In this document: in pieces, positions 1-9,077 of the stretch
Layout of the letters: each line of letters begins with the position of its first letter
Numbering within the stretch: the stretch's first letter is position 1
Assembly: GCF_016862915.1 (NCBI RefSeq)
Contig: NZ_BONW01000002.1
Location: 186,001-250,000 of the forward strand
Reading direction: 5' to 3'
Source: Plantactinospora endophytica
GTDB lineage: Bacteria; Actinomycetota; Actinomycetes; Mycobacteriales; Micromonosporaceae
DNA length: 64,000 nt
Made by a program: the position numbers and the translations under genes
The notes under the pieces: generated by a model
Seen by the model: only the letters and a program-made list of their open reading frames with translations
Told to the model about the DNA's origin: nothing
Databases searched by the model: none

Positions 1-918
1 GGTGCTGGGCGCCTCGTCGTGCAGTGCGGCGATCGCCGCCTGGACCTGGTACGGCCCGGTCGGGCCCTTCGGCAGCGCCTCGCCGACCAGGGCCACCCCC
101 TCGGCGATCTGCGCGGCGTTCCAGCGGCTCCGGTCCTGCTCCGCCATCGGCACCAACTCCCCGTCCGGCCCGGTACGCGCCGGCCGCCGCGCGTCGGTGA
201 GCAGCATCAGGGCCAGCAGCCCGGTCACCTCGGCGTCCTCCGGCAGCAGCCGGTGCAGCAGCCGGGCCAGCCGGATCGCCTCGGCGGAGAGTTCGGTGCG
301 GTAGAGGGTCGGGCCGGACGTGCTGACGTACCCCTCGTTGAAGATCAGGTAGAGCACGTGCAGCACGGCGCCGAGCCGCCCGGCGCGCTCGGCGGACGGC
401 GGCATCCCGAAGGGAACGCCGCTGTCCCTGATCCGCTGCTTGGCCCGGGTGATCCGCCGGGTCATGGTCGCCTCCGGCACCAGGAAGGCCCGGGCGATCT
501 CCGTGGTGGTCAGGCCGCCGACCGCGCGCAGGGTCAGCGCGATCTGCGAGGCCGGCGAGAGCGCGGGGTGGCAGCAGAGGAAGAGCAGGATCAGGGTGTC
601 GTCGGTCTCCGAGGGAGGACGGTCGGCGGCCGGGGCGAGCTGCTGGTCGGCGAGGGTCCAGCGGGCGACCGTGTCCTCCCGGCGGCGCCGGGCCTGCTCG
701 CTGCGGAGCAGGTCGGTCAGCCGGCGCGAGGCGACCGTGATCAACCAGCCGCGCGGGCTGTCCGGTACGCCGTCCACCGGCCAACCCGTGGCGGCGGCGA
801 GCAGTGCCTCCTGCACCGCGTCCTCGGCGGTGTCGAAGTGCCCGTACCGGCGAACGAGCGCGCCGAGGACCTGCGGCGCCAGTTGACGCAGCAGGTCCTC
901 GACCTCGTTGTCCGACAC
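1..918 (-). CDS. ECF-family RNA polymerase sigma factor with C-terminal DUF6596-type region (3' end outside window)
   Basis: The GTG start at 918 lies 14 bases after the stop of the YCII-type gene, so the two form one transcript. Sigma region 2 is visible near the N-terminus (YGHFDTAEDAVQEALLAA) and a region 4 helix-turn-helix follows (LTTTEIARAFLVPEATM, then TRRITRAKQRI). A long C-terminal extension containing LYLIFNEGY is typical of the ECF group that is genetically paired with DGPF/YCII proteins. The family redirects RNA polymerase to a small regulon, and the C-terminal extension probably senses a signal. No anti-sigma gene is visible. The gene runs off the left edge, so the C-terminus cannot be judged. 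The family assignment is firm; the regulon is unknown. Confidence 0.9.
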   Translation of the reverse strand, partial: MSDNEVEDLLRQLAPQVLGALVRRYGHFDTAEDAVQEALLAAATGWPVDGVPDSPRGWLITVASRRLTDLLRSEQARRRREDTVARWTLADQQLAPAADRPPSETDDTLILLFLCCHPALSPASQIALTLRAVGGLTTTEIARAFLVPEATMTRRITRAKQRIRDSGVPFGMPPSAERAGRLGAVLHVLYLIFNEGYVSTSGPTLYRTELSAEAIRLARLLHRLLPEDAEVTGLLALMLLTDARRPARTGPDGELVPMAEQDRSRWNAAQIAEGVALVGEALPKGPTGPYQVQAAIAALHDEAPST

Positions 919-931
919 GGGAGCGGCTCGG

Positions 932-1351
932 CTACAGGTCCTCGATGCCCTCGGCGACCGGCCGGATGTCGACGTACCACTCGTTGGTCAGGATCGCGTT
1001 CTCCGGATGCGGGGTACGGGCCAGCTTCGCCGCGATCTCGGTGGCCCGGTCGAAGCTGTCGCACTCGACGATCGTGTACCCGGCCAGCACCTCCTGGGTC
1101 TCCGGGTACGGCCCGTCGGTCACCACCGGTACGCCGTCGGTGAGGTGGACCCGCCGGGTGTGTACCGGCGCGCTCAGCCCCCGGGCGTCGACGAACTCCC
1201 CGGATTCCACCAGTTCGTTGTTCCAGGCGGCCATGAACTCGTGCAGCGCCGCCATGTCCTGCGGCGTCCAGGCCGGCGCGCCCTCGCTGCCCTTGCCGGC
1301 CATCGCGTCGTAGTCGCGCTGCGAACCAGCCATCATGATCATGTATTTCAC
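932..1351 (-). CDS. YCII-related (DGPF-domain) protein
   Basis: A 139-residue protein starting at GTG 1351 (VKYMIMMAGSQ), preceded by a good ribosome site (GAGAGGAG). It shows the YCII/DGPF signature: a VTDGPYPETQEVLAGY stretch and a ferredoxin-like alpha/beta pattern ending in EWYVDIRPV. In actinobacteria such genes commonly sit directly before an ECF sigma factor of the type found next door, and the 14-base gap implies co-transcription. The biochemical role of the domain is unknown. In-frame codons extend further upstream but run into low-complexity repeat DNA, so the GTG with a ribosome site is preferred. Confidence 0.88.
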   Translation of the reverse strand: MKYMIMMAGSQRDYDAMAGKGSEGAPAWTPQDMAALHEFMAAWNNELVESGEFVDARGLSAPVHTRRVHLTDGVPVVTDGPYPETQEVLAGYTIVECDSFDRATEIAAKLARTPHPENAILTNEWYVDIRPVAEGIEDL

Positions 1352-1420
1352 GGGTGACTCCTCTCCGTCGGCACCGGTCGGGTGCCGGTTCGCTGGAGAC
1401 GTCGGTACCGGCGGACCGTT

Positions 1421-1492
1421 CCGGACATCGCCCCGGGACCCGGTCCGGACATCGCCCCGGCACCGGTTCGGGCATCGCCCCGGGATCCGGTT
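1421..1492. repeat. Three tandem copies of a 24-bp unit
   Basis: Units begin at 1421, 1445 and 1469 and share a core of the form CCGGACATCGCCCCGG with a few substitutions. They occupy the gap between the YCII gene and the 3' end of the S9 peptidase gene, 29 bases past that gene's stop. The period is exact, so slippage or unequal exchange is the likely origin. Confidence 0.85.
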
Positions 1493-1520
1493 CGGCTCCG
1501 CTGGTCCGCCGCTCCGCCGT

Positions 1521-3758
1521 TCAGAGGTACTGGCGGAGGAAGTGGAGTTCGAGGGCGAGCAGCCGCTCGGCGGTGCCACCGGCGGCCATGTGGGTGGCGC
1601 CGGTCAGCGGGACCACCGAGTGCGGGCGGCCGGTGGCCAGCAGCGCGGCGGAGAGCCGCAGCGTGTGCGCGGCCACCACGTTGTCGTCGGCCAGCCCGTG
1701 CACCAGCAGGATCGGCCGGGCCTCCTCCGGGTCGCGTACCGGCTCGGCGGCGAGTTCCAGCAGCGAGTGGTGGGCGTACACCTCGGGGCTGTCGGCCGGC
1801 ATCCCGAGATAGCGCTCGGTGTACGCGGTGTCGTACAGCGTCCAGTCGGTGACCGGGGCACCGGCGATGGCACACCGGAACAGGTCGGGCCGGCGCAACA
1901 CGGCCAGCGCGGCCAGCCAGCCCCCGAACGACCAGCCCCGGATCGCCACCCGACCCAGGTCGAGATCGGGGTGCTTGCCGGCGAGTGCGGTCAGCGCGTC
2001 CGCCTGGTCGGCCAGGATCACGTCGGCCAGCCGCCGGTGCACCACCTTCTCGAACGACGGCGCCACCCCGGGGGTACCCCGGTTGTCGATCGTGACCACG
2101 GCGTAGCCGGCGTCGGCCCACCACTGCCGTTCCAGCCACGCCGACCGGGCGGCCACCACCTGCTGGACGCCGGGGCCGCCGTAGACGTCGAGCAGCACCG
2201 GCAGCCGGCGGCCGGTGACGTGGTTGCCGGGATAGACCACCGCGGCCGGCAGCCGGCGGTCGGTGACCCGTTCCAGCGCCGGCCGGGGCGCGTACGGCGG
2301 GGTCGCGGCCAGCGAGCGCAGCGGACCCACCTCCCGGTCGCCCTGCCAGACCGTCCAGGTGCTGCCGGCGGCGTCGAGCGAGCGGGACTGCACCACGAGT
2401 ACGTCGCCGCCGACCGTCGCGCTGTGCCAGCCCGGGTCGGCGGTCAGCCGCCGGGCGTCGATCCCGCCGGCCCCGATCGCGGTACGCACCCGGAACAGGT
2501 GCTGCTGGCTCGGCTCGCCGTCGCTCCCCTCGACCAGCAGGTCGGGGCTGCCGTTGCGGTTCGGCAGCCAGCCGACGACCCGCCGGACGTAGAGGGACGG
2601 CGGGGTGAGCAGGGTGCCGTCGGCGAAGAGGCAGCGGGCGTCGTACCCGTCGTGCGCGAGTTCGCCGCCGACGAGTACCCGGCCGTCGGGCAGGTGTCGG
2701 GGGGTGCCGGCGACCGGCTCGACCCAGCGCGGGTCGGCGAGTTCGGCGTGCACCTGCGTCTCGCCGGTACGCGGGTCCACCGCCAGCACCAGCCCGTGCT
2801 GCTGCAGCCGGCGCAGTACGGTGATCAGCGGCCCGGTCTCGGCCCACTCCACCGACACCAGGTAGGGGTAGGTCTCCCGGTCCCAGTGCACGTCGACCCA
2901 ACCGCCGTCGAGGTCGAGCAGGTGCAGGCTCACCTCGGCGTTCGGCCCCCCGGAGCGCGGGTAGGCCACCGAGCGCGGCGGGCTGGCCGGGTCACCGGGG
3001 TCGTGCAGGTGCCAGCGGGGCAGCCGGGACTCGTCGACCCGGGCGGCGAGGATGGTCCGGCCGTCCGGCGCCCACCAGTAGCCCCGGAACCGGTCGAACT
3101 CCTCGGCCGCGACGAACTCGGCGAGTCCCCAGGTGACCCCGGCGTCCTCGCCGGCCAGCAGGGTGTCGGTGCCGTCGGCCTCGACCACCCGCAACTGGCC
3201 GACCCGGCCGCCGTTGCCGGCGGCGTCGGTGACGTACCCGAGCCGCTGGCCGGTCGGGTCCGGCCGGGGGTCGACCACCGGGCCGGAGACGGCGACCTCG
3301 ACCACGTCCCCGTGCACCAGGTCGGCCCGGAACAGCCGGCCGTCGAGCGCGAAGACCGCGACCCGGGCGGCCGGGTCGGTGGCGTACGAGGCGATGCCGG
3401 AGGCGCTCAGCCGGAGCCGTTCGCGCAGCGCCTGTTCGGTCGAGTGGGCGGCGGCGGCCGGGCGGGTCTCGGTGGCCGGCGCGGTGCCGGGCAGGGCCGC
3501 CGGGCCGCCGGTGTCGGCGTCCGGGTCGGCGGCGGTGGGGTCCGCGTCGACCGCCCGCTCGGCGAGCAGGCCGGCGGGGTCGGCGACCAGTCGTTCGGTG
3601 CCGGTGGCGACGTCCAGCAGCCAGAGCGCGTCGACCGGGTCGGTGGGACCGCCGGAGCGGAGGAAGACCACCCGTGAGCCGTCGCCCGCCACCGTCACGG
3701 ACCGCGGCGCGCCACGGTTGAACCGACGGGTACGGGCGGCCAACTCCGGGTAATTCAC
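1521..3758 (-). CDS. S9 family (prolyl oligopeptidase / dipeptidyl peptidase IV type) serine peptidase
   Basis: A 745-residue protein with an N-terminal beta-propeller region typical of DPP-IV-like S9 peptidases and a C-terminal alpha/beta hydrolase domain. The nucleophile elbow GWSFGG places the catalytic Ser near residue 610. The acid is in HGLADDNV near 692 and the His in GATHMA near 723, so the triad is intact. No signal peptide is visible, which suggests a cytoplasmic enzyme that cleaves short peptides, often after proline. The GTG start at 3758 sits six bases after a TACGAT box, so the message is probably leaderless. A stretch around residues 70-105 is rich in Ala, Asp and Pro and looks like a surface loop. 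The exact substrate cannot be predicted. Confidence 0.92.
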   Translation of the reverse strand: MNYPELAARTRRFNRGAPRSVTVAGDGSRVVFLRSGGPTDPVDALWLLDVATGTERLVADPAGLLAERAVDADPTAADPDADTGGPAALPGTAPATETRPAAAAHSTEQALRERLRLSASGIASYATDPAARVAVFALDGRLFRADLVHGDVVEVAVSGPVVDPRPDPTGQRLGYVTDAAGNGGRVGQLRVVEADGTDTLLAGEDAGVTWGLAEFVAAEEFDRFRGYWWAPDGRTILAARVDESRLPRWHLHDPGDPASPPRSVAYPRSGGPNAEVSLHLLDLDGGWVDVHWDRETYPYLVSVEWAETGPLITVLRRLQQHGLVLAVDPRTGETQVHAELADPRWVEPVAGTPRHLPDGRVLVGGELAHDGYDARCLFADGTLLTPPSLYVRRVVGWLPNRNGSPDLLVEGSDGEPSQQHLFRVRTAIGAGGIDARRLTADPGWHSATVGGDVLVVQSRSLDAAGSTWTVWQGDREVGPLRSLAATPPYAPRPALERVTDRRLPAAVVYPGNHVTGRRLPVLLDVYGGPGVQQVVAARSAWLERQWWADAGYAVVTIDNRGTPGVAPSFEKVVHRRLADVILADQADALTALAGKHPDLDLGRVAIRGWSFGGWLAALAVLRRPDLFRCAIAGAPVTDWTLYDTAYTERYLGMPADSPEVYAHHSLLELAAEPVRDPEEARPILLVHGLADDNVVAAHTLRLSAALLATGRPHSVVPLTGATHMAAGGTAERLLALELHFLRQYL

Positions 3759-3764
3759 ACCGTG

Positions 3765-3770
3765 ATCGTA
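3765..3770 (-). promoter_or_regulatory. -10 box of the S9 peptidase gene (leaderless start)
   Basis: TACGAT on the minus strand is separated by six bases from the GTG start, the spacing expected when transcription begins at the start codon. No clear -35 element was seen. Confidence 0.5.
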
Positions 3771-3893
3771 GAGCCGGGCGGTCGGCTATGTGGCCGAGCG
3801 GCCATCGCGACCACCGTCCGGTATCGGTAGTGGGCTGCTCACTCTCCGGGTGTGGCGACACGTCCCGAGGTCGGGTGTGCCGGCCCCGGCGCG

Positions 3894-3899
3894 TAGAGT
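3894..3899 (+). promoter_or_regulatory. -10 box of mshB (leaderless start)
   Basis: TAGAGT lies seven bases before the GTG at 3907. No Shine-Dalgarno sequence precedes that GTG, which supports leaderless initiation and decides the start over an upstream in-frame ATG at 3790. Confidence 0.55.
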
Positions 3900-3906
3900 T
3901 GCCCGG

Positions 3907-4947
3907 GTGACGAACCCGACCGAGGCGGCCGTTCCGGCTGGCTCGCCCGAGCCGTTCGGTCCCGCCGATCCGGCCCGGCGACTGCTGCTGGTGCACGCGC
4001 ATCCCGACGACGAGGCGATCGGCACCGGCGCCACGATGGCGTACTACGCGGCGGCGGGGGCCGGGGTCACCCTGGTCACCTGCACCCTCGGCGAGGAGGG
4101 CGAGATCCACGTACCGGCGCTGGCCGGGCTGGCCGCCACCGAGGCCGACCAACTCGGCGGGTACCGGATCGCGGAGCTGGCCGCCGCGTGCGCCGCCCTC
4201 GGGGTACGCGACCACCGGTTCCTCGGCGGCGCCGGGCGCTACCGCGACTCGGGCATGATGGGGCTGGCCACCAACGACCACCCGCGCGCCTTCTGGCAGG
4301 CCGATCTGGACGAGGCGGCCGGTTACCTGGTGGAGATCATCCGCGAGGTACGCCCCCAGGTGCTGGTCACCTACGACCCGAACGGCTTCTACGGCCACCC
4401 GGACCACATCCAGGCGCACCGGGTGGCGATGCGGGCGGCCGAGCTCGCCGCCGCCGAGGGTTTCGGGCCGGCCAAGGTCTACTGGACGGCGATGCCGAAG
4501 AGCGTGCTGGAGGCCGGCCTGGTCGCCTTCGCCGACGCCGGGGACAACCCGTTCGCCGGTACCGAGCGGGCCGACGACCTGCCGTTCGGCACTCCGGACG
4601 AGCAGATCGCGGCCCGGATCGACGGCACCGACCAGCACACCGCCAAGGAGGCGGCGATGCGGGCGCACGGCACGCAGATCCCGGACAACTCCTGGCTCTA
4701 CTCGATCGCCAGCAACTTCGGCGGCGAGTTCATGGGAGTGGAGTTCTACACCCTGGCGGTCGGCACCCGGGGGCCGGGCTCCGGCCCGTACGGCTGGGAG
4801 GACGACCTGTTCGCCGGGCTGCCGGTGGCCGACGGGGCCGCCCGGAGCGTGCCCGTACCGGCCGACGCCGGTCGGACCGGAGCCGCCCCGAGCACCCCGC
4901 TCCCGACGCCTCCGACCGGTACGCCGGTCGAGGCGGGCGCGCGGTGA
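3907..4947 (+). CDS. mshB: N-acetyl-1-D-myo-inositol-2-amino-2-deoxy-alpha-D-glucopyranoside deacetylase (mycothiol biosynthesis)
   Basis: MshB removes the acetyl group from GlcNAc-inositol, the second step of mycothiol synthesis. The 346-residue protein has the PIG-L/LmbE fold signatures: [13 protein letters not shown] near residue 30, giving the zinc ligands His32 and Asp35 and the catalytic Asp34, and [12 protein letters not shown] near residue 164 for the third ligand. The DSGMMG and [11 protein letters not shown] stretches are typical of MshB rather than of the mycothiol-conjugate amidase. The start is set by a TAGAGT box seven bases upstream. The stop overlaps the next gene's GTG by four bases. 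The last 40 residues are a Pro/Thr-rich tail outside the fold. Mycoredoxin, which works with mycothiol, is encoded at 49.4-49.6 kb. Confidence 0.95.
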   Translation: MTNPTEAAVPAGSPEPFGPADPARRLLLVHAHPDDEAIGTGATMAYYAAAGAGVTLVTCTLGEEGEIHVPALAGLAATEADQLGGYRIAELAAACAALGVRDHRFLGGAGRYRDSGMMGLATNDHPRAFWQADLDEAAGYLVEIIREVRPQVLVTYDPNGFYGHPDHIQAHRVAMRAAELAAAEGFGPAKVYWTAMPKSVLEAGLVAFADAGDNPFAGTERADDLPFGTPDEQIAARIDGTDQHTAKEAAMRAHGTQIPDNSWLYSIASNFGGEFMGVEFYTLAVGTRGPGSGPYGWEDDLFAGLPVADGAARSVPVPADAGRTGAAPSTPLPTPPTGTPVEAGAR

Positions 4948-5432
4948 GCCTGCCGAGCCCGTCCGTGTCGATCCCGCCGGAGCCCGCGCCGGAGCTGGAA
5001 CCCGTCGCGCCGCCCGCCGCCCCGTCGGCGCTGCGCGGTGTGGTCGACCTGGCGCTGCGGGTGGTCGGCGGGGTGCTCTCGGTGGTGGCCGCGGCGGTCA
5101 CCGCCGTGCTGGAGTTGATCCTGTCGATGCTCCGGGTCGGCGGGGTGCTGATCGGGGTGTCGGTGCTGGTCACCGTGCTGGCGAACGTGGCGCTCGGTTG
5201 GTTCGCGCCCCGGGTGGTGGGCCGGCGGTGGGCGCTCGCACTGCCTGCCGTGGTGTGGTTCGCGCTGATGGTGGTCGCGGCGGGCGGCACTTCCGAGGGT
5301 GACGTGCTGATCGCCGCCAACAACTGGGTCGGACTGGTGATGATTTTCGCTGGCTCGGTGACCTTCGCGGTGATGGGTTTCCGCATGATCATGAATCCGC
5401 GCGGCCCGGAACCTCCGGGGCTCCAGCTCTGA
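4944..5432 (+). CDS. Small membrane protein translationally coupled to mshB
   Basis: A 162-residue protein whose GTG overlaps the mshB stop (GTGA). After a Pro-rich N-terminus there are about four hydrophobic helices. It occupies the same place as Rv1171 after mshB in mycobacteria (order recalled from H37Rv), so it may be the counterpart, but no functional motif is seen. Its stop codon overlaps the remnant of a second deacetylase gene. Confidence 0.8.
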   Translation: MSLPSPSVSIPPEPAPELEPVAPPAAPSALRGVVDLALRVVGGVLSVVAAAVTAVLELILSMLRVGGVLIGVSVLVTVLANVALGWFAPRVVGRRWALALPAVVWFALMVVAAGGTSEGDVLIAANNWVGLVMIFAGSVTFAVMGFRMIMNPRGPEPPGLQL

Positions 5433-5500
5433 CACGACGCGGGCTCGCCATCGTCGCCCACCCGGACGACCTGGAGTTCGGCGCGGCGGCGTACTCGCCC
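5429..5500 (+). pseudogene. N-terminal remnant of a second PIG-L/LmbE-type deacetylase
   Basis: Reading from CTG at 5429, which overlaps the TGA of the preceding gene, gives [18 protein letters not shown] followed by AAAYSP. AHPDDLEFG is the zinc-binding N-terminal signature of PIG-L deacetylases. The similarity then stops, the frame continues through unrelated sequence, and no downstream HPDH motif exists. It looks like the 5' end of a lost paralogue that was coupled to the mshB operon. The short length leaves a small chance of coincidence. Confidence 0.55.
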
Positions 5501-5621
5501 CGGTGTCCGTCGCCGCCCGGCTCCGGCCCGCTCGCACCATGGATCCACTCAGCGACGGGTGGTAGAACTCTGTGGCAGGACGCCCCCGGACGGCGGGGGC
5601 CCGACGCCAAGAGGACGTGCG

Positions 5622-6086
5622 ATGAAGGAGCGTTGGCTGCCGGTCGGAGTACTCGCGGGTGTGCTGTTCGGGATCAACGTCGTAGCCCGGTTGGTCGCCC
5701 GGCTCGGCTTCGGGGACGACACCGAGATGCAGGACCGGATCTCACTGGGCATGTTCGCCGCGATCGGAGTGGTCCTGGCGGTCCTCGCGTTCATCCGCGG
5801 GCAGCGCCGTCCGTTGCCCGACTGGGGCGGGGAGATGGCCCTCGCCGTGGTGATCGGAATGGTGCTGACGATCTTCGTCGGGCCGTTCATCAGCGGCAGC
5901 CAGCCGTTCGCCTCGGGGGCCGGGGCGTTCTTCTCGCAGATCTGGCTCTACGCCGGCTTCACCCTCGGCGGCGTACTCGTCGGCTATCTGCTGCTGACCG
6001 CGTTCGGCCGGGACTACCGGTCGCGGTCGCTCCAGCGGTACGCCGAGGCGAAGCAGGCCAAGCCCCGCCGGGTGGTACGCCGCTGA
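5622..6086 (+). CDS. Four-helix integral membrane protein, function unknown
   Basis: Starts at ATG 5622 (MKERWLPVGV) after GAGGAC; an upstream in-frame ATG at 5559 lacks a ribosome site. The 154 residues form about four transmembrane segments and end in a basic tail (KQAKPRRVVRR) expected on the cytoplasmic side. No enzymatic motif is present. It sits between the mshB group and a convergent acetyltransferase gene. Confidence 0.82.
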   Translation: MKERWLPVGVLAGVLFGINVVARLVARLGFGDDTEMQDRISLGMFAAIGVVLAVLAFIRGQRRPLPDWGGEMALAVVIGMVLTIFVGPFISGSQPFASGAGAFFSQIWLYAGFTLGGVLVGYLLLTAFGRDYRSRSLQRYAEAKQAKPRRVVRR

Positions 6087-6110
6087 CCGTCCCCGCCAGC
6101 CGGCCTCGGG

Positions 6111-7223
6111 TCACTGCGGGGCGACCCGGGTCTGGTAGGTGTGGTGGGTGGTGAAGCCGAGCCGCCGGTAGAGCGACACGGCACTCTCGTTGTGCTCCTC
6201 GACCTGGAGGAACGCCCGGGTCGCGCCGAGCCCGCCGGCCCACTCCGCCAGCGCCCGGATCATCTGCTGGGCCAGCCCCTGCCGGCGGGCCTGCGGCACC
6301 ACCTCGATCAGGCTCAGCCCCAGCCACCGGCCCTGGCCGGTGACGGTGCCCCGGGCCACCGCGACGAGTTCCCGTTCGGCGCCGGGACGGCCGGCGGGCG
6401 GCGCGGCGTACAGGTGGACGAAGCGGACCTGCCGCACGGCGGTGAGGATGTGCCGGGCGGCGGCCGGCAACTCGGCCGGGTCGTCCGCGTCCGGCAGTCC
6501 GGGCGGGGCCGGCGACCCGGGGCGGGTGTCCGGGATCGGCGGGCGTCCGGCGGAGCTGTCGGGCGCCGCGTCGAGCCGGGCGTGGTCGCGACTCTGCTTC
6601 GCCTTGCGCCGGGCGGCCAGCGCGTACCAGCCGGCTGACGGGGACTCGGCCAGTTCCGGCACCGGCAGGTTCGGCCGGGCCGGGACGGCGTCCAGGATCG
6701 TCGCCAGCGGGGCGGTCTGGACGAGTACGAGTGGCCGGGCCGACCAGCCCCGCTCGTCGAGTGCGGCGCCGACCGGTGCGGCCAGCGGCAGCGGCACGTT
6801 GACCATGGGTGGCCGGCGCCGCTCGGCGTACCAGTGCACGACCGCGTCGATCGCCTCGTCGAGCGGCCGGTCCGGGTCGCCCACCGGCAGCGCGGTGTTC
6901 GCCCGCCCGGACCAGCCCTCGGCGGTACGCAGCAGCCAGTCGCCGAGCCGCTCGCGTACCGGGGCGGGCCACGCCTCGTCCGAGGCGAGTTCGAGTTCGA
7001 CCACCGCCGTCGCGTTCGGGCGGCGGGCCGGCGGTACCCGCTTGGCCCGGTGCACCTCGCCGAGCGGCACCCGGAGCGGCCCGTTCGCGGTGGCCAGCGT
7101 GAGATGGGTCTCGGTCAGGTCGACCAGTTCGCCGAGAGCGTCGCTGAACAGGGTACGTCCGCTCTGATTTCCGACAATCCGGCGAACTACGATCCGGTGT
7201 CCCACATCGCGGCGTCCGAGCAC
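6111..7223 (-). CDS. GNAT family N-acetyltransferase with N-terminal SH3-like domain (Rv0428c-like)
   Basis: The C-terminal 100 residues hold a GNAT domain with the acetyl-CoA loop [15 protein letters not shown] and the closing helix/strand [13 protein letters not shown]. The N-terminus ([13 protein letters not shown] to [11 protein letters not shown]) resembles the small beta-barrel found before the acetyltransferase domain in the Rv0428c group. The GTG at 7223 follows GGGGAGGGGG at good spacing and is preferred over the ATG 22 bases upstream. The gene is divergent from fdxA with about 80 bases between starts. The acetylated substrate is not known. Confidence 0.87.
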   Translation of the reverse strand: MLGRRDVGHRIVVRRIVGNQSGRTLFSDALGELVDLTETHLTLATANGPLRVPLGEVHRAKRVPPARRPNATAVVELELASDEAWPAPVRERLGDWLLRTAEGWSGRANTALPVGDPDRPLDEAIDAVVHWYAERRRPPMVNVPLPLAAPVGAALDERGWSARPLVLVQTAPLATILDAVPARPNLPVPELAESPSAGWYALAARRKAKQSRDHARLDAAPDSSAGRPPIPDTRPGSPAPPGLPDADDPAELPAAARHILTAVRQVRFVHLYAAPPAGRPGAERELVAVARGTVTGQGRWLGLSLIEVVPQARRQGLAQQMIRALAEWAGGLGATRAFLQVEEHNESAVSLYRRLGFTTHHTYQTRVAPQ

Positions 7224-7302
7224 GATCGACCCCCTCCCCGGCGACATACTAGGCTCTTACCGTCGCGGTCGATCGCGGCGTGGCTTGCGGAGGAGAAGAT
7301 CG

Positions 7303-7626
7303 GTGACCTACATCATCGCCGAGCCGTGCGTGGATGTGCTCGACAAAGCGTGCATCGAGGAGTGCCCGGTCGACTGCATCTACGAAGGCAACCGGATGCT
7401 CTACATCCACCCCGACGAGTGTGTCGACTGCGGGGCGTGCGAGCCGGTCTGCCCGGTGGAAGCGATCTTCTACGAAGACGACGTGCCGGAGCAGTGGAAG
7501 GACTACACCACCGCGAACTACGAGTTCTTCGAGGACCTCGGTTCGCCGGGTGGGGCTTCCAAGACCGGCAAGATCGAGAAGGACACCCCGTTCGTCGCGG
7601 CCCAGCCGCCGCGAGGTGAGCACTGA
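7303..7626 (+). CDS. fdxA: 7Fe-type ferredoxin (FdxA/FdxC)
   Basis: A 107-residue seven-iron ferredoxin. The N-terminal half contains the Cys residues of a [3Fe-4S] centre ([17 protein letters not shown]) and the next segment the [4Fe-4S] motif [15 protein letters not shown] at 7303 follows a strong GGAGGAGA site. The C-terminal tail of about 45 residues is normal for the family. It carries low-potential electrons for cytoplasmic redox enzymes. Its stop overlaps the likely CTG start of dapC, an arrangement also seen for Rv1177-Rv1178. Confidence 0.95.
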   Translation: MTYIIAEPCVDVLDKACIEECPVDCIYEGNRMLYIHPDECVDCGACEPVCPVEAIFYEDDVPEQWKDYTTANYEFFEDLGSPGGASKTGKIEKDTPFVAAQPPRGEH

Positions 7627-8753
7627 GCGGCACGACACCGGCTGCCGGCCGGACACCATCCGGCCGTACCGGCAACCTGCCCGACTTCCCGTGGGATCTG
7701 CTCCAGCCGGCGAAGGCGCTGGCCGGGCGGCACCCGGACGGGATCGTCGACCTCTCGATCGGCACTCCGGTCGACCCGGTGCCCGGCGCGATCCGGGCCG
7801 CCCTGGCGGCGGCCTCGGACGCGCCCGGCTATCCGCTGACCGCCGGCTCCCCGGCACTGCGGGCGGCGCTCACCGAGTGGGTGGCCCGTTACTGCGGGGC
7901 CGATCCGGAGACCGTCGGGGTGCTGCCGACCATCGGTTCCAAGGAGCTGGTCGGCTGGCTGCCGACCCTGCTCGGGCTCGGTCCCGGCGACGTGGTGGTG
8001 ATCCCGCAGGTCTGCTACCCGACCTACGAGGTCGGGGCCCGGCTGGCCGGCGCGGAGGTGGTCCGGGCCGACTCCCTGACCGCGCTCGGCCCCGACCCCC
8101 GGGTACGCCTGGTCTGGGTCAACTCGCCGTCCAACCCGACCGGTCGGGTCCTGCCGCCGGAGCACCTGCGCAAGGTGGTCGACTGGGCCCGCGAGCGCGG
8201 CGTGCTGGTGGCCAGCGACGAGTGCTACCTCTCGCTGGGCTGGGAGGAGACGCCGACCTCGATCCTCGATCCGGCGGTCTCCGGCGGCGACCACGCCAAC
8301 CTGCTGGCGGTGCACTCGCTCTCCAAGCGCTCCAACCTGGCGGGTTACCGGGCCGGTTTCGTCGCAGGTGACCGGACGCTGGTCGACGCCCTGCTCGCGG
8401 TACGCAAGCACGCCGGGATGATCGTGCCGGCTCCGGTGCAGGCGGCGATGGTGGCGGCGCTCGGCGACGAGGAGCACGTGGCCGAGCAGCGCATCCGATA
8501 CTCCGCCCGCCGCGAGTTGCTGCGGGACGCGCTGGTCAAGGCCGGCTTCGAGATCGAATACTCCTCGGCCGGGCTCTACCTGTGGGCCACCCGGGGCGAG
8601 GACTGCTGGGCCACGGTGGACTGGCTCGCCCAGCGGGGGATCCTGGTCGCGCCCGGCGCCTTCTACGGCCCGACCGGTGACCGGCACGTCCGGGTCGCGC
8701 TCACCGCGACCGACGAGCGGGTCGCCGCCGTCGCCGACAGGCTCGCCGCCTGA
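7623..8753 (+). CDS. dapC: Succinyldiaminopimelate transaminase (class I/II aminotransferase)
   Basis: The PLP-dependent enzyme converts N-succinyl-2-amino-6-ketopimelate to N-succinyl-LL-diaminopimelate in lysine/peptidoglycan synthesis. The fold-type I pattern is complete: [13 protein letters not shown], the substrate-site stretch [11 protein letters not shown], and the PLP lysine in [13 protein letters not shown]. The N-terminus typical of the family ([19 protein letters not shown]) lies upstream of the first ATG (7779), and the only initiation codon in frame after the stop at 7617 is CTG 7623, which overlaps the fdxA stop and has GAGGTGAG just before it. A CTG start is therefore proposed. 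The stop codon is the first unit of a tandem repeat. dapD and dapE lie 14 kb away. Confidence 0.9.
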   Translation: MSGTTPAAGRTPSGRTGNLPDFPWDLLQPAKALAGRHPDGIVDLSIGTPVDPVPGAIRAALAAASDAPGYPLTAGSPALRAALTEWVARYCGADPETVGVLPTIGSKELVGWLPTLLGLGPGDVVVIPQVCYPTYEVGARLAGAEVVRADSLTALGPDPRVRLVWVNSPSNPTGRVLPPEHLRKVVDWARERGVLVASDECYLSLGWEETPTSILDPAVSGGDHANLLAVHSLSKRSNLAGYRAGFVAGDRTLVDALLAVRKHAGMIVPAPVQAAMVAALGDEEHVAEQRIRYSARRELLRDALVKAGFEIEYSSAGLYLWATRGEDCWATVDWLAQRGILVAPGAFYGPTGDRHVRVALTATDERVAAVADRLAA

Positions 8754-8830
8754 CCGCCTGACCGCCTGACCGCCTGACCGGCTGATCGCTTGATCGCCTG
8801 GCCGGCTGGTCGCTTGGCCGGCTGACCGCA
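8751..8830. repeat. Ten degenerate copies of an 8-bp unit starting at the dapC stop codon
   Basis: The unit is TGACCGCC. The first three copies are perfect, and later ones drift to TGATCGCT or TGGCCGGC while keeping the exact 8-base period. The dapC TGA is the first three bases of copy one. Confidence 0.9.
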
Positions 8831-8862
8831 GCGCGGCTGGTGGGCTGGCGTCGGTCCGCCGC

Positions 8863-8922
8863 TATCGGTAGGCCGCCCCCGTACACCGGACCTATCGGGT
8901 AGGCCGCCGCGTACACCGGGCC
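8863..8922. repeat. Two tandem copies of a 30-bp sequence upstream of the secreted ThuA-domain gene
   Basis: Copies at 8863-8892 and 8893-8922 both read TATCGG, TAGGCCGCC, then GTACACCGG and differ at only a few positions. They abut the LacI-type palindrome. Function is unknown; they could be duplicated activator sites or simple slippage products. The 324-base gap between dapC and the next gene (8754-9077) otherwise holds the 8-bp repeat, the operator and a promoter. Confidence 0.8.
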
Positions 8923-8923
8923 G

Positions 8924-8935
8924 GAGAGCGCTCTC
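8924..8935. promoter_or_regulatory. LacI-family-type operator palindrome
   Basis: The perfect 12-bp palindrome GAGAGCGCTCTC has the central GCGC core and arms found in operators of actinobacterial LacI-family sugar regulators. It lies about 20 bases upstream of a TTGACG box and 143 bases upstream of the secreted carbohydrate-related gene, so repression in the absence of a sugar is likely. The regulator itself is not in the window. Confidence 0.6.
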
Positions 8936-8955
8936 GGAAATTTCGGCGGCACCGC

Positions 8956-8985
8956 TTGACGTCGTGGCAACACGCTGGCAACGAT
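8956..8985 (+). promoter_or_regulatory. Possible promoter of the ThuA-domain gene
   Basis: TTGACG at 8956-8961 is a good -35. With 17-18 bases of spacing the -10 would fall on CAACGA/AACGAT, a weak match. Location next to the operator supports it. Confidence 0.4.
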
Positions 8986-9077
8986 GTATGCACATCTTTC
9001 GCGCTCCGGCGATCGCCGGTGGCGCGGGCCATAGGGCGTGACACGGCGGACCGCCCGGTCGACGAAGGGACCGGTCC

